A DNA stretch of 64,000 bases from positions 1 to 64,000 of the forward strand of contig JAQGMR010000023.1 in the NCBI GenBank assembly GCA_028292265.1, given 5' to 3'. The notes under the pieces are model-generated. The model was not told the origin of the DNA and ran no database searches. It worked only from the letters and a program-made list of their open reading frames with translations. A program made the translations under genes and the position numbers. Below, one piece after another: positions 7,804 to 16,581 of the stretch (position 1 is the first letter of the stretch; every line of letters starts with the position of its first letter). The DNA comes from Herminiimonas sp. (GTDB taxonomy: Bacteria; Pseudomonadota; Gammaproteobacteria; Burkholderiales; Burkholderiaceae_D).

Positions 7804-9684
7804 ATGCAGACAGCCGCAACCGGCCAGGCCCCCTCGACCGAGGCGGGCGCGGCAAAACGCCATCCCTTCTTTCATCGGATGGAGCGCGTCCTCGCTCTCG
7901 TCAGCGAGGTGCCGGCCGCATTGCTCGTGACGCTTGAAATCGTCATCTTGCTGGCCGGTGTCGTCTCACGTTATGTGTTCGATTCGCCTCTCACCTGGTC
8001 CGACGAACTGGCCTCCATTCTGTTTCTGTGGCTTGCGATGCTGGGCGCGGTGATTGCCTTGCGGCGCGGCGAACACATGCGGCTGACGACGCTGGTGGAT
8101 CGGCTACAACCACAGACAAAGCTATGGGTCACGCTCGGCGCTGAACTGGTGGTCGCCACCTTCGTGCTTGAAATCATTTTGCCCGCCATGGAATACACCC
8201 GGGGCCAGTGGGACATCTCCACGCCTGCACTGGAAATCCATGATGGCCTGCGCGTCGGCGCCATAGCGGTCGGCGCCTTGCTGATGCTGGCAATTGCCCT
8301 GTTGCGGCTGGTGGAAAAGGTGCAGGGCCGGCGACTGGCGGCAGGTATTGCATTGTTCGTCGTGCTGGTGGTGGGGCTATGGCTTGCCAAGCCGATGTTC
8401 GTCGGACTCGGCAACGTAAATCTTTTCATTTTCTTCGTCGGCGTGGTGGGCGTGTGCGTCGCCTGCGCGGTGCCGATTGCCTTTGCCTTTGGGGTGGCGA
8501 CGCTGTCGTACCTGGCGCTCACCACCGGCACGCCGCTCACCATCGTGGTGTCGCGCATGGACGAAGGCATGTCAAGCCTCATCCTGCTGTCGGTGCCGCT
8601 GTTCGTGTTCCTCGGCGTGTTGATCGAAATGACCGGCGTGGCCAAGGCCATGGTCGACTTCCTGGCCTCCATGCTGGGCCATGTTCGCGGTGGCCTGGCT
8701 TATGTGCTGCTGGGCGCCATGTACCTTGTGTCCGGCATTTCCGGCTCAAAGGCAGCCGACATGGCGGCGGTGGCGCCGGCGCTGTTTCCGGAAATGAAAC
8801 GGCGCGGCGCGGAAGAAGGCCGACTGATCGCGCTGCTGTCCTCATCGGGTGCGATGTCGGAAACCATTCCGCCAAGCCTGGTGCTGATCACCATCGGCTC
8901 CGTCACGGGCGTGTCGATTGCCGCGCTCTTTACCGGCGGCCTGTTGCCAGCGCTGGTCGGCGCGGCCGCGCTGGCGGTTGTGGTGTTCTTCCATAACCGC
9001 ATGGAAGACGTTTCCCGGGTGCGGCGGTCGAGCCTGCGCGAGATTGGCCGTGCGTTGTTCTTCGCCCTTCCTGCGCTCGCGTTGCCGTTCGTGATCCGCG
9101 CGGTTGTGGTGGAAGGCGTGGCGACCGCGACTGAAGTGTCGACGGTCGGCATCGCCTACACGATTCTTGTCGGGCTATTCGTGTACCGTCAGTTCGACTG
9201 GAAACGAATCTATCCGATGCTGGTCGAAACCGCATCGCTCTCTGGCGCTATCCTGTTCATCATCGGCTGCGCCACTGCCATGGCATGGGCATTAACGCAA
9301 TCCGGCTTCTCGCGCCAACTGGCTGCAGCCATGTCCGGCATGCCGGGTGGCAGCATCGGTTTCATGGCGATTTCCGTGGTCGTGTTCGTGGTGCTGGGCA
9401 GCGTGCTGGAAGGCATACCGGCCATCGTGCTGTTCGGGCCGTTGCTGTTCCCGGTAGCGCGCGCGGTTGGCATCCATGAAGTGCATTACGCCATGGTGGT
9501 CGTGTTCGCGATGGGCCTCGGCCTGTTTGCCCCACCGTTTGGCGTTGGCTTTTATGCGGCCTGCGCTATCGGCCGCGTCAATCCGGACCGGGCGATGCCG
9601 CATGTCTGGCCTTACCTCGGCGCGCTGTTTGTGGCGCTGGTTATCATTGCAGCCATACCCTGGCTCTCGATCGGATTCCTGTAG
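7804..9684 (+). CDS. dctM: Fused TRAP transporter membrane protein DctQM
   Basis: 626 residues. The first 190 or so are a DctQ-type small membrane subunit (four helices, with the motif SPLTWSDELASILFLWLAML near residue 60). The remainder is the DctM permease with about twelve helices, including GISGSKAADMAAVAPALFPEM and ETIPPSLVLITIGS. Fusion of Q and M into one chain is a known variant. It would use the Na+ or H+ gradient to import the solute bound by the DctP protein encoded 126 bases upstream. The ATG at 7804 has only a weak GGGAA upstream; an internal ATG before RVLALVSEV is an alternative start. Confidence 0.93.
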   Translation: MQTAATGQAPSTEAGAAKRHPFFHRMERVLALVSEVPAALLVTLEIVILLAGVVSRYVFDSPLTWSDELASILFLWLAMLGAVIALRRGEHMRLTTLVDRLQPQTKLWVTLGAELVVATFVLEIILPAMEYTRGQWDISTPALEIHDGLRVGAIAVGALLMLAIALLRLVEKVQGRRLAAGIALFVVLVVGLWLAKPMFVGLGNVNLFIFFVGVVGVCVACAVPIAFAFGVATLSYLALTTGTPLTIVVSRMDEGMSSLILLSVPLFVFLGVLIEMTGVAKAMVDFLASMLGHVRGGLAYVLLGAMYLVSGISGSKAADMAAVAPALFPEMKRRGAEEGRLIALLSSSGAMSETIPPSLVLITIGSVTGVSIAALFTGGLLPALVGAAALAVVVFFHNRMEDVSRVRRSSLREIGRALFFALPALALPFVIRAVVVEGVATATEVSTVGIAYTILVGLFVYRQFDWKRIYPMLVETASLSGAILFIIGCATAMAWALTQSGFSRQLAAAMSGMPGGSIGFMAISVVVFVVLGSVLEGIPAIVLFGPLLFPVARAVGIHEVHYAMVVVFAMGLGLFAPPFGVGFYAACAIGRVNPDRAMPHVWPYLGALFVALVIIAAIPWLSIGFL

Positions 9685-9739
9685 GGCGACAGCGCCCGCA
9701 ATCCGCTCTTTTAGTGGCACCAACATCGATCAGGAAAGC

Positions 9740-10957
9740 ATGAAGAAAATTGTCATAGTCGGCGGCGGTCATGCCGCGGCACAGTTCTGCACTGGCCTCA
9801 AGACGGCACTGCCGGACGCGCAAGTTACCCTGGTGAGTGACGAGACGCACCTGCCGTATCACAGGCCGCCGCTGTCGAAGGCCTTTCTGCATGACCTGGC
9901 GCAGCAGCCAGCCATTCTTAAATCCGAATCCTTTTATCGCGATGCCGGCATCACCTTGCGGCTGGGCGAAACGGTGGCATCGATTGATCGCGCGGGCCAT
10001 GCGGTCCAACTGCAGTCTGGCGAGCGCATCGAGTACACCGACCTGGTGCTAGCCACGGGAACGCGGCCGCGTGCCGTACCGCCCGCGCTCGCCGAGGGTG
10101 GCGAGCGGGTCGTGATGCTGCGTACCGTGGATGATGCCCGACAGCTCCGTGAAAAACTGCATGCCGCCACCCGGGTCCTGATAGTCGGCGGTGGATTCAT
10201 TGGCCTTGAAATCGCAGCGAGCGCGGCGCAACTCGGCAAGCACGTCACCGTTGTTGAGGCGGCGCCCAGCCTGCTGTCGCGCTCCTGTTCGCCCGAAATT
10301 GCTGGGGCACTCCATGCTGCACAAACCGCGGCAGGCGTCGACGTGCGGACCGGCGTGGCGATTGACCGAGTGGGCGAGCAAAACGGCGTGTTCGGCGCAT
10401 GGACCGGCGGCAAGTTCTTGCCGGCCGATGTGATCGTCGTCGGCATTGGCGCGGTGCCCAACCAGGAACTGGCGCAGGCGGCCGGGCTGGAATGCAGCAA
10501 CGGTATCGTGGTCGACGAATACATGCGCACGACAGACCCGGCGATTCTGGCCATCGGCGACTGCACCTCGTTTCCATCAAGCTGGCTGGGCCGCCATATC
10601 CGGCTTGAGTCAGTGCAGAACGCCAACGACCAGGCACGCTGCGCAGTGCAAACTATCGCAGGGAAGTCCGTGCCCTATACCGCCCTGCCGTGGTTCTGGT
10701 CAGACCAGGGCGAGATGCGTTTGCAAATCGCCGGCCTGTGGGAGCCACAGAATGAGCGCGTGCTGCGCGGTGATCCGGCCACCGGCAAATTCTCGGTGCT
10801 GCATTTCAGCGGCGATGTGCTCACTTCCGTCGAGTCGTTAAACGTATCCGGCGATCACCTTGCCGCGCGAAAGTTGGTGGGCGACCGGACCAGGGTATCG
10901 CGCGAAAAGGCGAGCGATCCTTCCATCGCATTGAAGGATTGCGCCGCAGCGAATTAA
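9740..10957 (+). CDS. FAD-dependent ferredoxin/rubredoxin reductase-type oxidoreductase
   Basis: 405 residues from the ATG at 9740 (CAGGAAAGC precedes it). An open frame extends upstream, but homology starts at MKKIVIVGGGHAAAQF. Two Rossmann folds are visible: the N-terminal FAD motif and a second GGGFIGLEIAAS motif for NAD(P)H, plus ATGTRPR and the FAD-closing AIGDCTSFPSS. The C-terminal PWFWSDQGEMRLQIAG segment is typical of reductases for Rieske or ferredoxin partners (BphA4, PdR type). It would move electrons from NAD(P)H to a small iron-sulfur protein, which is not encoded nearby. It lies 55 bases after DctQM on the same strand, so it probably belongs to that transcript and acts on the imported compound (inference). 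Confidence 0.9.
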   Translation: MKKIVIVGGGHAAAQFCTGLKTALPDAQVTLVSDETHLPYHRPPLSKAFLHDLAQQPAILKSESFYRDAGITLRLGETVASIDRAGHAVQLQSGERIEYTDLVLATGTRPRAVPPALAEGGERVVMLRTVDDARQLREKLHAATRVLIVGGGFIGLEIAASAAQLGKHVTVVEAAPSLLSRSCSPEIAGALHAAQTAAGVDVRTGVAIDRVGEQNGVFGAWTGGKFLPADVIVVGIGAVPNQELAQAAGLECSNGIVVDEYMRTTDPAILAIGDCTSFPSSWLGRHIRLESVQNANDQARCAVQTIAGKSVPYTALPWFWSDQGEMRLQIAGLWEPQNERVLRGDPATGKFSVLHFSGDVLTSVESLNVSGDHLAARKLVGDRTRVSREKASDPSIALKDCAAAN

Positions 10958-11153
10958 GCGCCACGGCAAGCAAGGAAGCGGGCGTGTTTTTTAGTGCCCT
11001 CTTCGCGTTCGCCAGCGCAGCAGGAGTCTGATCGCCTCCATTTCTCCGGCGTAGAACGCCAAAAGGAGCGCGTTCCAGTCGGGCCCGCCTTGAGCGCGGT
11101 CCCAACTGGAAGCGAAGGACATGCCGGAACCAGGCAGTCGCACAGCCGGCGAG

Positions 11154-13640
11154 TTATTCGGAGCCGGACCGCTCCTTCTCCAGCAACTGCGAGCAGTACT
11201 GCCGTAATTGATCGCACTGGATCTGGAACAGCGTATCGATGACTTCGTCGCCTTCCAGGTCGCCAATCAGGGTTCGCAACGCTGTCACGAGCGTTTGTGA
11301 GCGCAGTTCGCGTTGCATTGCCCGCGCGAAGAGTTTGGGAGCCTTTTGACGGGTGTGGTCGAGCAGGTATTGAACGGTTTGCTTCACGGTAAGCCCGGCC
11401 GGCATGATGATAGGTTGGGCTTCAAGAGTAGCCAGCGCGGATTTCCAGATTGTCGCAATCGCCTGCGCCACGGGGGCAAGAAAGCCCGGGCCGATCAGGC
11501 TCGACGTCAATGCTTCTGTGTCGACCTGATAATCGAGGGTAGTCTTTGCAAGGCAGTTTGGAATCAGCTGTTCCAGCATCTCGCCTGCCAGCGTGGAAAG
11601 CGTCTGCTCCGCAAGGGTAGTGATGGATTCGATCTGCCGGTCTGCGATCAGACTCAATCGTTCAACCCCGGTTGTACTGATGCCGGCGGCCTTGTAGTTA
11701 TTTGCTGTGGTTCCTTTCTGCACTTGCACACGCAGCCTCGTTATGGCGCTGGCGCAGGAAAGGCGCTTTTGATGCATGGTGAGTGCCTGGCCCTGATTCG
11801 CCAGGTGCCGCCATGTGGTGGAAAGCGAACCGAGGCATTTCATTATCGGCGGCACGCACGCCAGCCGAATGCCCTTGCCATGCAGCCAGCGCGTAACATC
11901 CTGGCCTGATTCGATTGTGGCAATGAGCTGGTCAATAAAAACGAGTGCCCGATTCAGGGATTGCGGATCGGCCAAACCGAGCGGATTGGCTTGCGGGTCG
12001 ACGGCATTTTTTTGCTCGGCCTGGAGATCGGCCAGCGTGATGGTGGATGGCACGAGTCCGGTTGCAAGAAAGTCGACGTCCGGCAGCTGCGCGCCGTGTC
12101 CCATCAGCGCCTCAATGACCGCGGCATGTTTATTCCGAAGAGCGACATCAATGGCACTGTCGTCATTCGTATTTCTTTTGTCAGCGTTGATGTTTTTTCG
12201 CGCGAGAAGCAGCTTGACGACCTCGACGTGCCCTGATTCGGCCGCATAGATCAGTGAAGTAAAGCCAGTGCCCACGCATTCAAGGTTCACCTTCGCCCCG
12301 GCGTCAAGCAGGCATGCCACCATATCGGGCTTATTACGTTTCGCGGCCGCATGCAGGGCGCTATTGCCATCGGCGCCGGGCTGGTTCCGCTTGATATCCG
12401 GTTGCTTGAGCAGTGCCTGGACGACTGCGACACGCCCGCACCATGCGGCTTCTAATAGGGGGGTGACGCCAAGTTCATTTTTGGAAAGATTGACATCTGC
12501 GCCGGCTTTGAGAAGGCGTTCAACGGTGTCGAGCTCCTTGCCACTCACTGCATGAAATAACGCGGTGTTGCCACGGCGGTCTATCGCATTAAGCTTGATA
12601 TCTGGTCGCTTGAGAAGAACGTTGACGACTGCCAAATGTCCTTCCAATGCGGCGTGCATTAGCGCGGTGTCGCTGCATTCGGGACCGGGAGGGTTGACGT
12701 CTGCGCCGGCTTCAAGCAGGCACTCCGCGATCTCGGGCTGGTTATTTCCCGCGGCAATGTGCAACGCGGTGTTGCCGTCCTTGTTGATCGCATCAAGCTT
12801 GATACCCGGTCGCTTGAGCAGTGCGTTGACGACTGCAAGCTGCCCATCGTTCGTGGCAATTATTAGTGGTGTGTCGCCATATTCAAGATTGGGCAGGTTG
12901 ACGTCTGCGCCGGCTTTCAGCAGGCATTCCATGATCTCGGGCTGGTTGCGTTCCAGGGCAACATGCAACGCGGTGCCGCCAATTTTGTTGATGGCATCAA
13001 CCTTGATACCCGGTCGCTTGAGCAAAGCGTTGACCACTGCAACCTGTCCATAATACGTGGCGACCATTAGAGGTGAGTTGCAATATGTAGGACTGGGCAG
13101 GTTGATGTCTGCGCCGGCTTCCAAGAGGCATTCCACGATCTCGGGCTGGTTGTTTTCCGCGGCGAGATGCAACGCAGCGTTGTCCTCATTGTTGGTCGCA
13201 TCAAGTTTGATACCCGGTCGTCGGAGTAGAGCGTTGACGATGTCGATGTGTCCGGCCTCCGCTGCCATCATAAGTGCCGACATCCCATCCGTTTCGTCGG
13301 TCTGGTTTACATCGGCGCCATCTACTGCCAGGATGCGAATAACCGTTGCCAGGTCACCTTGCGCCGCGGCATCGTGCAAGGTAAGGGGTTTTACCGGCGC
13401 AGTGGCTTGCGCCGGCAGAGCGCCCGCTTGCATTGCCAGGGGCAGTGGCGCGAAAGCGAACGGCCCAGGAAAAGGCATGGATGAGGAGCTCGCTTCAACG
13501 CTCTGGGTTTCGACGCTCTCCGTTAATTCTGAGTCGTCGGATTCGATCTCCTGCGATGAAGTGTCGACGGCGTCTCGTGGCGATGTGGCGGGCGCCCTTG
13601 TTGGGCTTGGCGAGCGTGAAGCGTGGTGAAGCGGTCTCAT
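11154..13640 (-). CDS. Ankyrin-repeat protein with unknown C-terminal domain
   Basis: 828 residues from the ATG at 13640, chosen because AGGAAAA stands before it; a longer TTG-started frame to 13739 is less likely. The N-terminal 85 residues are Ser/Pro-rich and disordered, with no signal peptide. Residues about 86-517 form some twelve to thirteen ankyrin repeats (consensus GNTALHIAAGNNQPEIAECL, LEAGADVN). They are organised as pairs: a repeat with the VVNALLKRPGIKLDAI end alternates with one ending in LLKAGADVNLP, giving a 68-residue unit. Residues 518-828 are helical and match no family I know. Ankyrin arrays mediate protein binding. Long stand-alone ankyrin proteins with Ser-rich heads are common secreted effectors, but secretion here is inference. 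Confidence 0.88.
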   Translation of the reverse strand: MRPLHHASRSPSPTRAPATSPRDAVDTSSQEIESDDSELTESVETQSVEASSSSMPFPGPFAFAPLPLAMQAGALPAQATAPVKPLTLHDAAAQGDLATVIRILAVDGADVNQTDETDGMSALMMAAEAGHIDIVNALLRRPGIKLDATNNEDNAALHLAAENNQPEIVECLLEAGADINLPSPTYCNSPLMVATYYGQVAVVNALLKRPGIKVDAINKIGGTALHVALERNQPEIMECLLKAGADVNLPNLEYGDTPLIIATNDGQLAVVNALLKRPGIKLDAINKDGNTALHIAAGNNQPEIAECLLEAGADVNPPGPECSDTALMHAALEGHLAVVNVLLKRPDIKLNAIDRRGNTALFHAVSGKELDTVERLLKAGADVNLSKNELGVTPLLEAAWCGRVAVVQALLKQPDIKRNQPGADGNSALHAAAKRNKPDMVACLLDAGAKVNLECVGTGFTSLIYAAESGHVEVVKLLLARKNINADKRNTNDDSAIDVALRNKHAAVIEALMGHGAQLPDVDFLATGLVPSTITLADLQAEQKNAVDPQANPLGLADPQSLNRALVFIDQLIATIESGQDVTRWLHGKGIRLACVPPIMKCLGSLSTTWRHLANQGQALTMHQKRLSCASAITRLRVQVQKGTTANNYKAAGISTTGVERLSLIADRQIESITTLAEQTLSTLAGEMLEQLIPNCLAKTTLDYQVDTEALTSSLIGPGFLAPVAQAIATIWKSALATLEAQPIIMPAGLTVKQTVQYLLDHTRQKAPKLFARAMQRELRSQTLVTALRTLIGDLEGDEVIDTLFQIQCDQLRQYCSQLLEKERSGSE
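11990..13330. repeat. About 204-bp tandem repeats encoding paired ankyrin units
   Basis: Inside the ankyrin gene, phrases such as GTTGACGTCTGCGCCGGCTT and TTGATACCCGGTCGCTTGAG recur at about 204-base spacing. Nucleotide similarity is highest in the middle copies (about 12600-13230), which suggests internal duplication more recent than the divergence of the outer repeats. Confidence 0.6.
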
Positions 13641-13968
13641 GGATTTTTCCTGGCGATGGCATTGGGGGCGGCCGGCCTTTCCCGAATGGGCTACTTCGGC
13701 CATTTCACCTTGGTGGCGAGGGAATGGGGAACGTTGCAAGCTCGCGCGAAGATTTGGAATGTTAGCGCGTGCTGAGAGGGGCGATTAAACGCAAGATAGT
13801 TCGATAGCCAACGTTACACTGGCAAATGAAGCAGTGGACCGGCAATGGAGGGCCACACATCGCTCGGCAATGACGTGGGAAGTCATTCAGCGCCAAATAC
13901 TGTTTTGCTACAAGAAGCAACCGGGTTACCTTAGTCTGTGCTCACCGGTCCTGCCTGGTTCCACTGCT
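13641..13968. other. Intergenic region between ankyrin and MFS genes
   Basis: About 330 bases holding the upstream region of the ankyrin gene and the 3' flank of the MFS gene, both on the minus strand. No clear promoter hexamers, terminator or gene could be assigned. Confidence 0.4.
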
Positions 13969-15252
13969 TCAAGGTCGGGCAGGCGCGCCTTCAGTCGACG
14001 TTGTCAGGCGGGCTCCCACTACAGAGATTATTGCCGACAGAGCGAGCGCACCTGCGCCGATAACGAACAGCACGGTGAAGGAATGCAGCGCGCCATACAG
14101 TGCGGCCATTGCGTAGCCGCCGGCGGCCTGCAGGACGGCATATACGAAAGTTAGCAAGGCCCAGCTGCGCAGATGGCCCGCGGTGCCGACGATCTCTATC
14201 AGGCGACCAGACACCACGACAACCAGGCCGGGCGTCAGGGCGCCTACAAAAAAAGACGACGCAAATAGCGCCGGAAGCGACGTCGACATCAAAGGCAGCG
14301 CAATTGCGATTGCCTTGAGCGAGAACACGGCGACCAGCGAGCGGCGGAATCCGAAGCGGTCCGCAGCGTAGCCGGTGAAGAGCGGACCGAGCGCCGCGCC
14401 AATGCCAAACAGAGCCCAGAATGCACCGGCCAACTCGATCCGTTGTCCGAGCCCATGCACAAGATACTCCACCCAAAACACGGTATGAGGCAGGTAGCCG
14501 ATCGCATCAAGGGCATAGGCGAGCAGCAGCGCCATAAAAGCGCCGCGGGGTACCGGCCCAATTTTCTCAAGCGGGATTGCGTTTCGGGCAGCGCTCGTTG
14601 CGTCTGCGGTCGATGTAGTAGGGCTTGCGCTCTGGCTATCTCCGGCGCCTGGCCGTGTGGCTGCCTGATACGGTAGTGACCCGGACCGGTCCGAAAAGCC
14701 AGGCCACGCAACCAGCATGCCCAGCGCGACGAATCCAGCCAGCCCATACCATGCGGCATCAAGGTGGCGAGCACCCAATGCCGGCACGGCGAAGCCGGAC
14801 AGCACTATGCCAACGCCGATGCCGGAGAACACGATGCCTGCAGTGCGGCCACGGAGGCCCGGTGGAACCCGTGCCATCACATGCGGCACGGATAAAATCA
14901 TCACAGCGCCACCGGCCGCGCCCGCCAGGAATCGCCACACCCATACCCACGCCCATCCGTTGTACAAGCCGCAGCCAGCAAGGCCGAAAAGCACGACCAA
15001 CATAGCGCCACGCACCGAGCGCGACACGCCGAAGCGTTTCGACAATGGATGCGCCAATACCGCGCCGACTAAATAACCGATCAGATTTGCCGCCGCAAAT
15101 TGCGCCGCCGCCGCAGGCGTAGCCCAGTGCGAGTCGATCAGCAGTGGCATCAGCGGCACATACGAAAAACGCCCGATGCCGAGGCCGATCATGGTGCTGC
15201 AAAAGCCGGCGAGCGCTATCGGAAGCCAGGCGGAAAGCGGAATTTTTGTCAT
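13969..15252 (-). CDS. MFS transporter, YbfB/YjiJ family
   Basis: 427 residues with about twelve hydrophobic helices, normal for the superfamily. The opening GFCSTMIGLGIGRFSYVPLM and the following AAAQFAAANLIGYLVGAVLA are characteristic of the YbfB/YjiJ branch, and GVSRSVRGAML lies in the loop between helices 2 and 3. Residues around 200-225 form a Ser/Thr/Ala-rich cytoplasmic linker between the two halves. It should be an inner-membrane proton-coupled carrier, probably exporting small molecules, but members have no well-defined substrate. It stands alone: more than 300 bases separate it from the genes on either side. Confidence 0.88.
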   Translation of the reverse strand: MTKIPLSAWLPIALAGFCSTMIGLGIGRFSYVPLMPLLIDSHWATPAAAAQFAAANLIGYLVGAVLAHPLSKRFGVSRSVRGAMLVVLFGLAGCGLYNGWAWVWVWRFLAGAAGGAVMILSVPHVMARVPPGLRGRTAGIVFSGIGVGIVLSGFAVPALGARHLDAAWYGLAGFVALGMLVAWPGFSDRSGSLPYQAATRPGAGDSQSASPTTSTADATSAARNAIPLEKIGPVPRGAFMALLLAYALDAIGYLPHTVFWVEYLVHGLGQRIELAGAFWALFGIGAALGPLFTGYAADRFGFRRSLVAVFSLKAIAIALPLMSTSLPALFASSFFVGALTPGLVVVVSGRLIEIVGTAGHLRSWALLTFVYAVLQAAGGYAMAALYGALHSFTVLFVIGAGALALSAIISVVGARLTTSTEGAPARP

Positions 15253-15564
15253 GTGCCCAATATCTTCATTACATTCCGCCAGTTTCGTATCTGGGAAAAC
15301 TGCGGTCGGTCCAACATCTCGGTCACGCTGGTGGCGGTGGGCGAGAATGGTTAATCAAAGTTGCCGACTGGCTGGCTCTCGCAAGGTTACCGCGCGCTCC
15401 CGGTACAGGCATGCCCAGCATGCATGCTGGCGCAAGCGAGCGCTCCATGCGCCCAATCCACGAGGACCGTACGACTTTCGGTGCAATACGTCCCGCGACA
15501 GCAGGCGCCTCGTCAATCATTGCCCCGACAATAGCCTGGAGTGACGGACTGCCACCGCCGGCGC
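15253..15564. other. Intergenic region upstream of the MFS gene
   Basis: About 310 bases between the MFS start and the stop of the aldo/keto reductase gene (both minus strand). It should contain the MFS promoter. I could not pick out a convincing one, nor a terminator or a gene. Confidence 0.4.
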
Positions 15565-16581
15565 CTACAGCGTCTGCCAGGTCGCGACCATCTTCTTGCG
15601 CATCGCCGCGTCGGGCATAACGCCCACGCCGGCCCTGCAATTATCCGTCATGTGCTGCGGTTTGCCGGTGCCAGGTATTGCGCAGGTCACCGCCGGATGG
15701 CTGACGACGTATTTCAGCAGGATTTGCGCCCAGCTGGTGCAACCGATTTCGCCGGCCCAATCCGGCAGTGGAACCTTAGACAGCTTGCGCAGCAGGCTGC
15801 CGCCGCCAAAGGGCTGGTTTACCAGCACTGCCACGCCGCGCTCGGCTGCCAGCGGCAGCAGCTTGCTCTCGGCTTCGCGGTCGTCCAGCGAGTAATTGAG
15901 TTGGACGAAGTCGAGCTTTTCGCTGCGCAGGATGCTTGCCAACTGGTCGAATGCGCTGACCGTGTAGTGGGTGATGCCGAGGTAGCGGATGCGCGCCTCG
16001 TCCTTCCAGGCCCGCAGCGTCTTGAGGTGGACGCGCCAGTCCACAAGGTTATGTATCTGCATCAGGTTGATGCGCGGTTGTTGAAGCAGTGCCATGGATT
16101 CCCGCATCTGCTTGATGCCGGCTTCGCGGCCGGTAGTCCAGACCTTGGTCGCGACAAAGGCGCGCTCATGCAAGTGCAATGCAGTTAGCAAATCGCCCGC
16201 CACCGCTTCCGATCGCCCATACATCGGCGAGCTGTCAATCACCGAGCCACCAGAAGCAAACAGAATGCGCAGCACTTCGGCAAGTGGTTCACGTTCGGCC
16301 GGCGCGCTGCCGACGTCGAAGGTCTGCCAGGTGCCGCAACCGATAATGCCGATTTGCTCGCCGCTGGAGGGAATTGCCCGTGTTTGGATCTTGCTGTCCG
16401 AAGCGGTGCCGCCGGCAACCGTAGCGGGCCCCGCGGGCGGGTTTAATTGCGCGTTTGATTGCGCGTTTGCGCCGAGCGTGCCGCCAGCAACCGCGGCGAT
16501 GGCCAGGCGCAGGAAATCCTTGCGACTCATGCCGCCGCCCTCAGTCGAGCCGGATGAATGGGGATGATGAAATGGAATCAT
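15565..16581 (-). CDS. Exported aldo/keto reductase
   Basis: 338 residues. The start at 16581 has AGGAG seven bases upstream and overlaps the stop of the preceding transporter gene as ATGA, indicating translational coupling. Residues 18-41 (SRKDFLRLAIAAVAGG ending GANAQ) form a Tat-like export signal. The mature part is an AKR barrel with the full catalytic tetrad: Asp116, Tyr121 (IDSSPMYGRSE), Lys146 (ATKVW) and His177 (MQIHN). The family reduces aldehydes and ketones with NADPH. An exported member must either bring folded cofactor through the Tat pore or have another role. An internal ATG at residue 18 is a possible alternative start. Confidence 0.88.
   Translation of the reverse strand: MIPFHHPHSSGSTEGGGMSRKDFLRLAIAAVAGGTLGANAQSNAQLNPPAGPATVAGGTASDSKIQTRAIPSSGEQIGIIGCGTWQTFDVGSAPAEREPLAEVLRILFASGGSVIDSSPMYGRSEAVAGDLLTALHLHERAFVATKVWTTGREAGIKQMRESMALLQQPRINLMQIHNLVDWRVHLKTLRAWKDEARIRYLGITHYTVSAFDQLASILRSEKLDFVQLNYSLDDREAESKLLPLAAERGVAVLVNQPFGGGSLLRKLSKVPLPDWAGEIGCTSWAQILLKYVVSHPAVTCAIPGTGKPQHMTDNCRAGVGVMPDAAMRKKMVATWQTL

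Noticed and set aside
11990-13330. Regular repeats that could suggest a CRISPR array
   Set aside because: The repeats are about 204 bases, imperfect and in frame, and encode ankyrin units. There are no short identical repeats with unique spacers.
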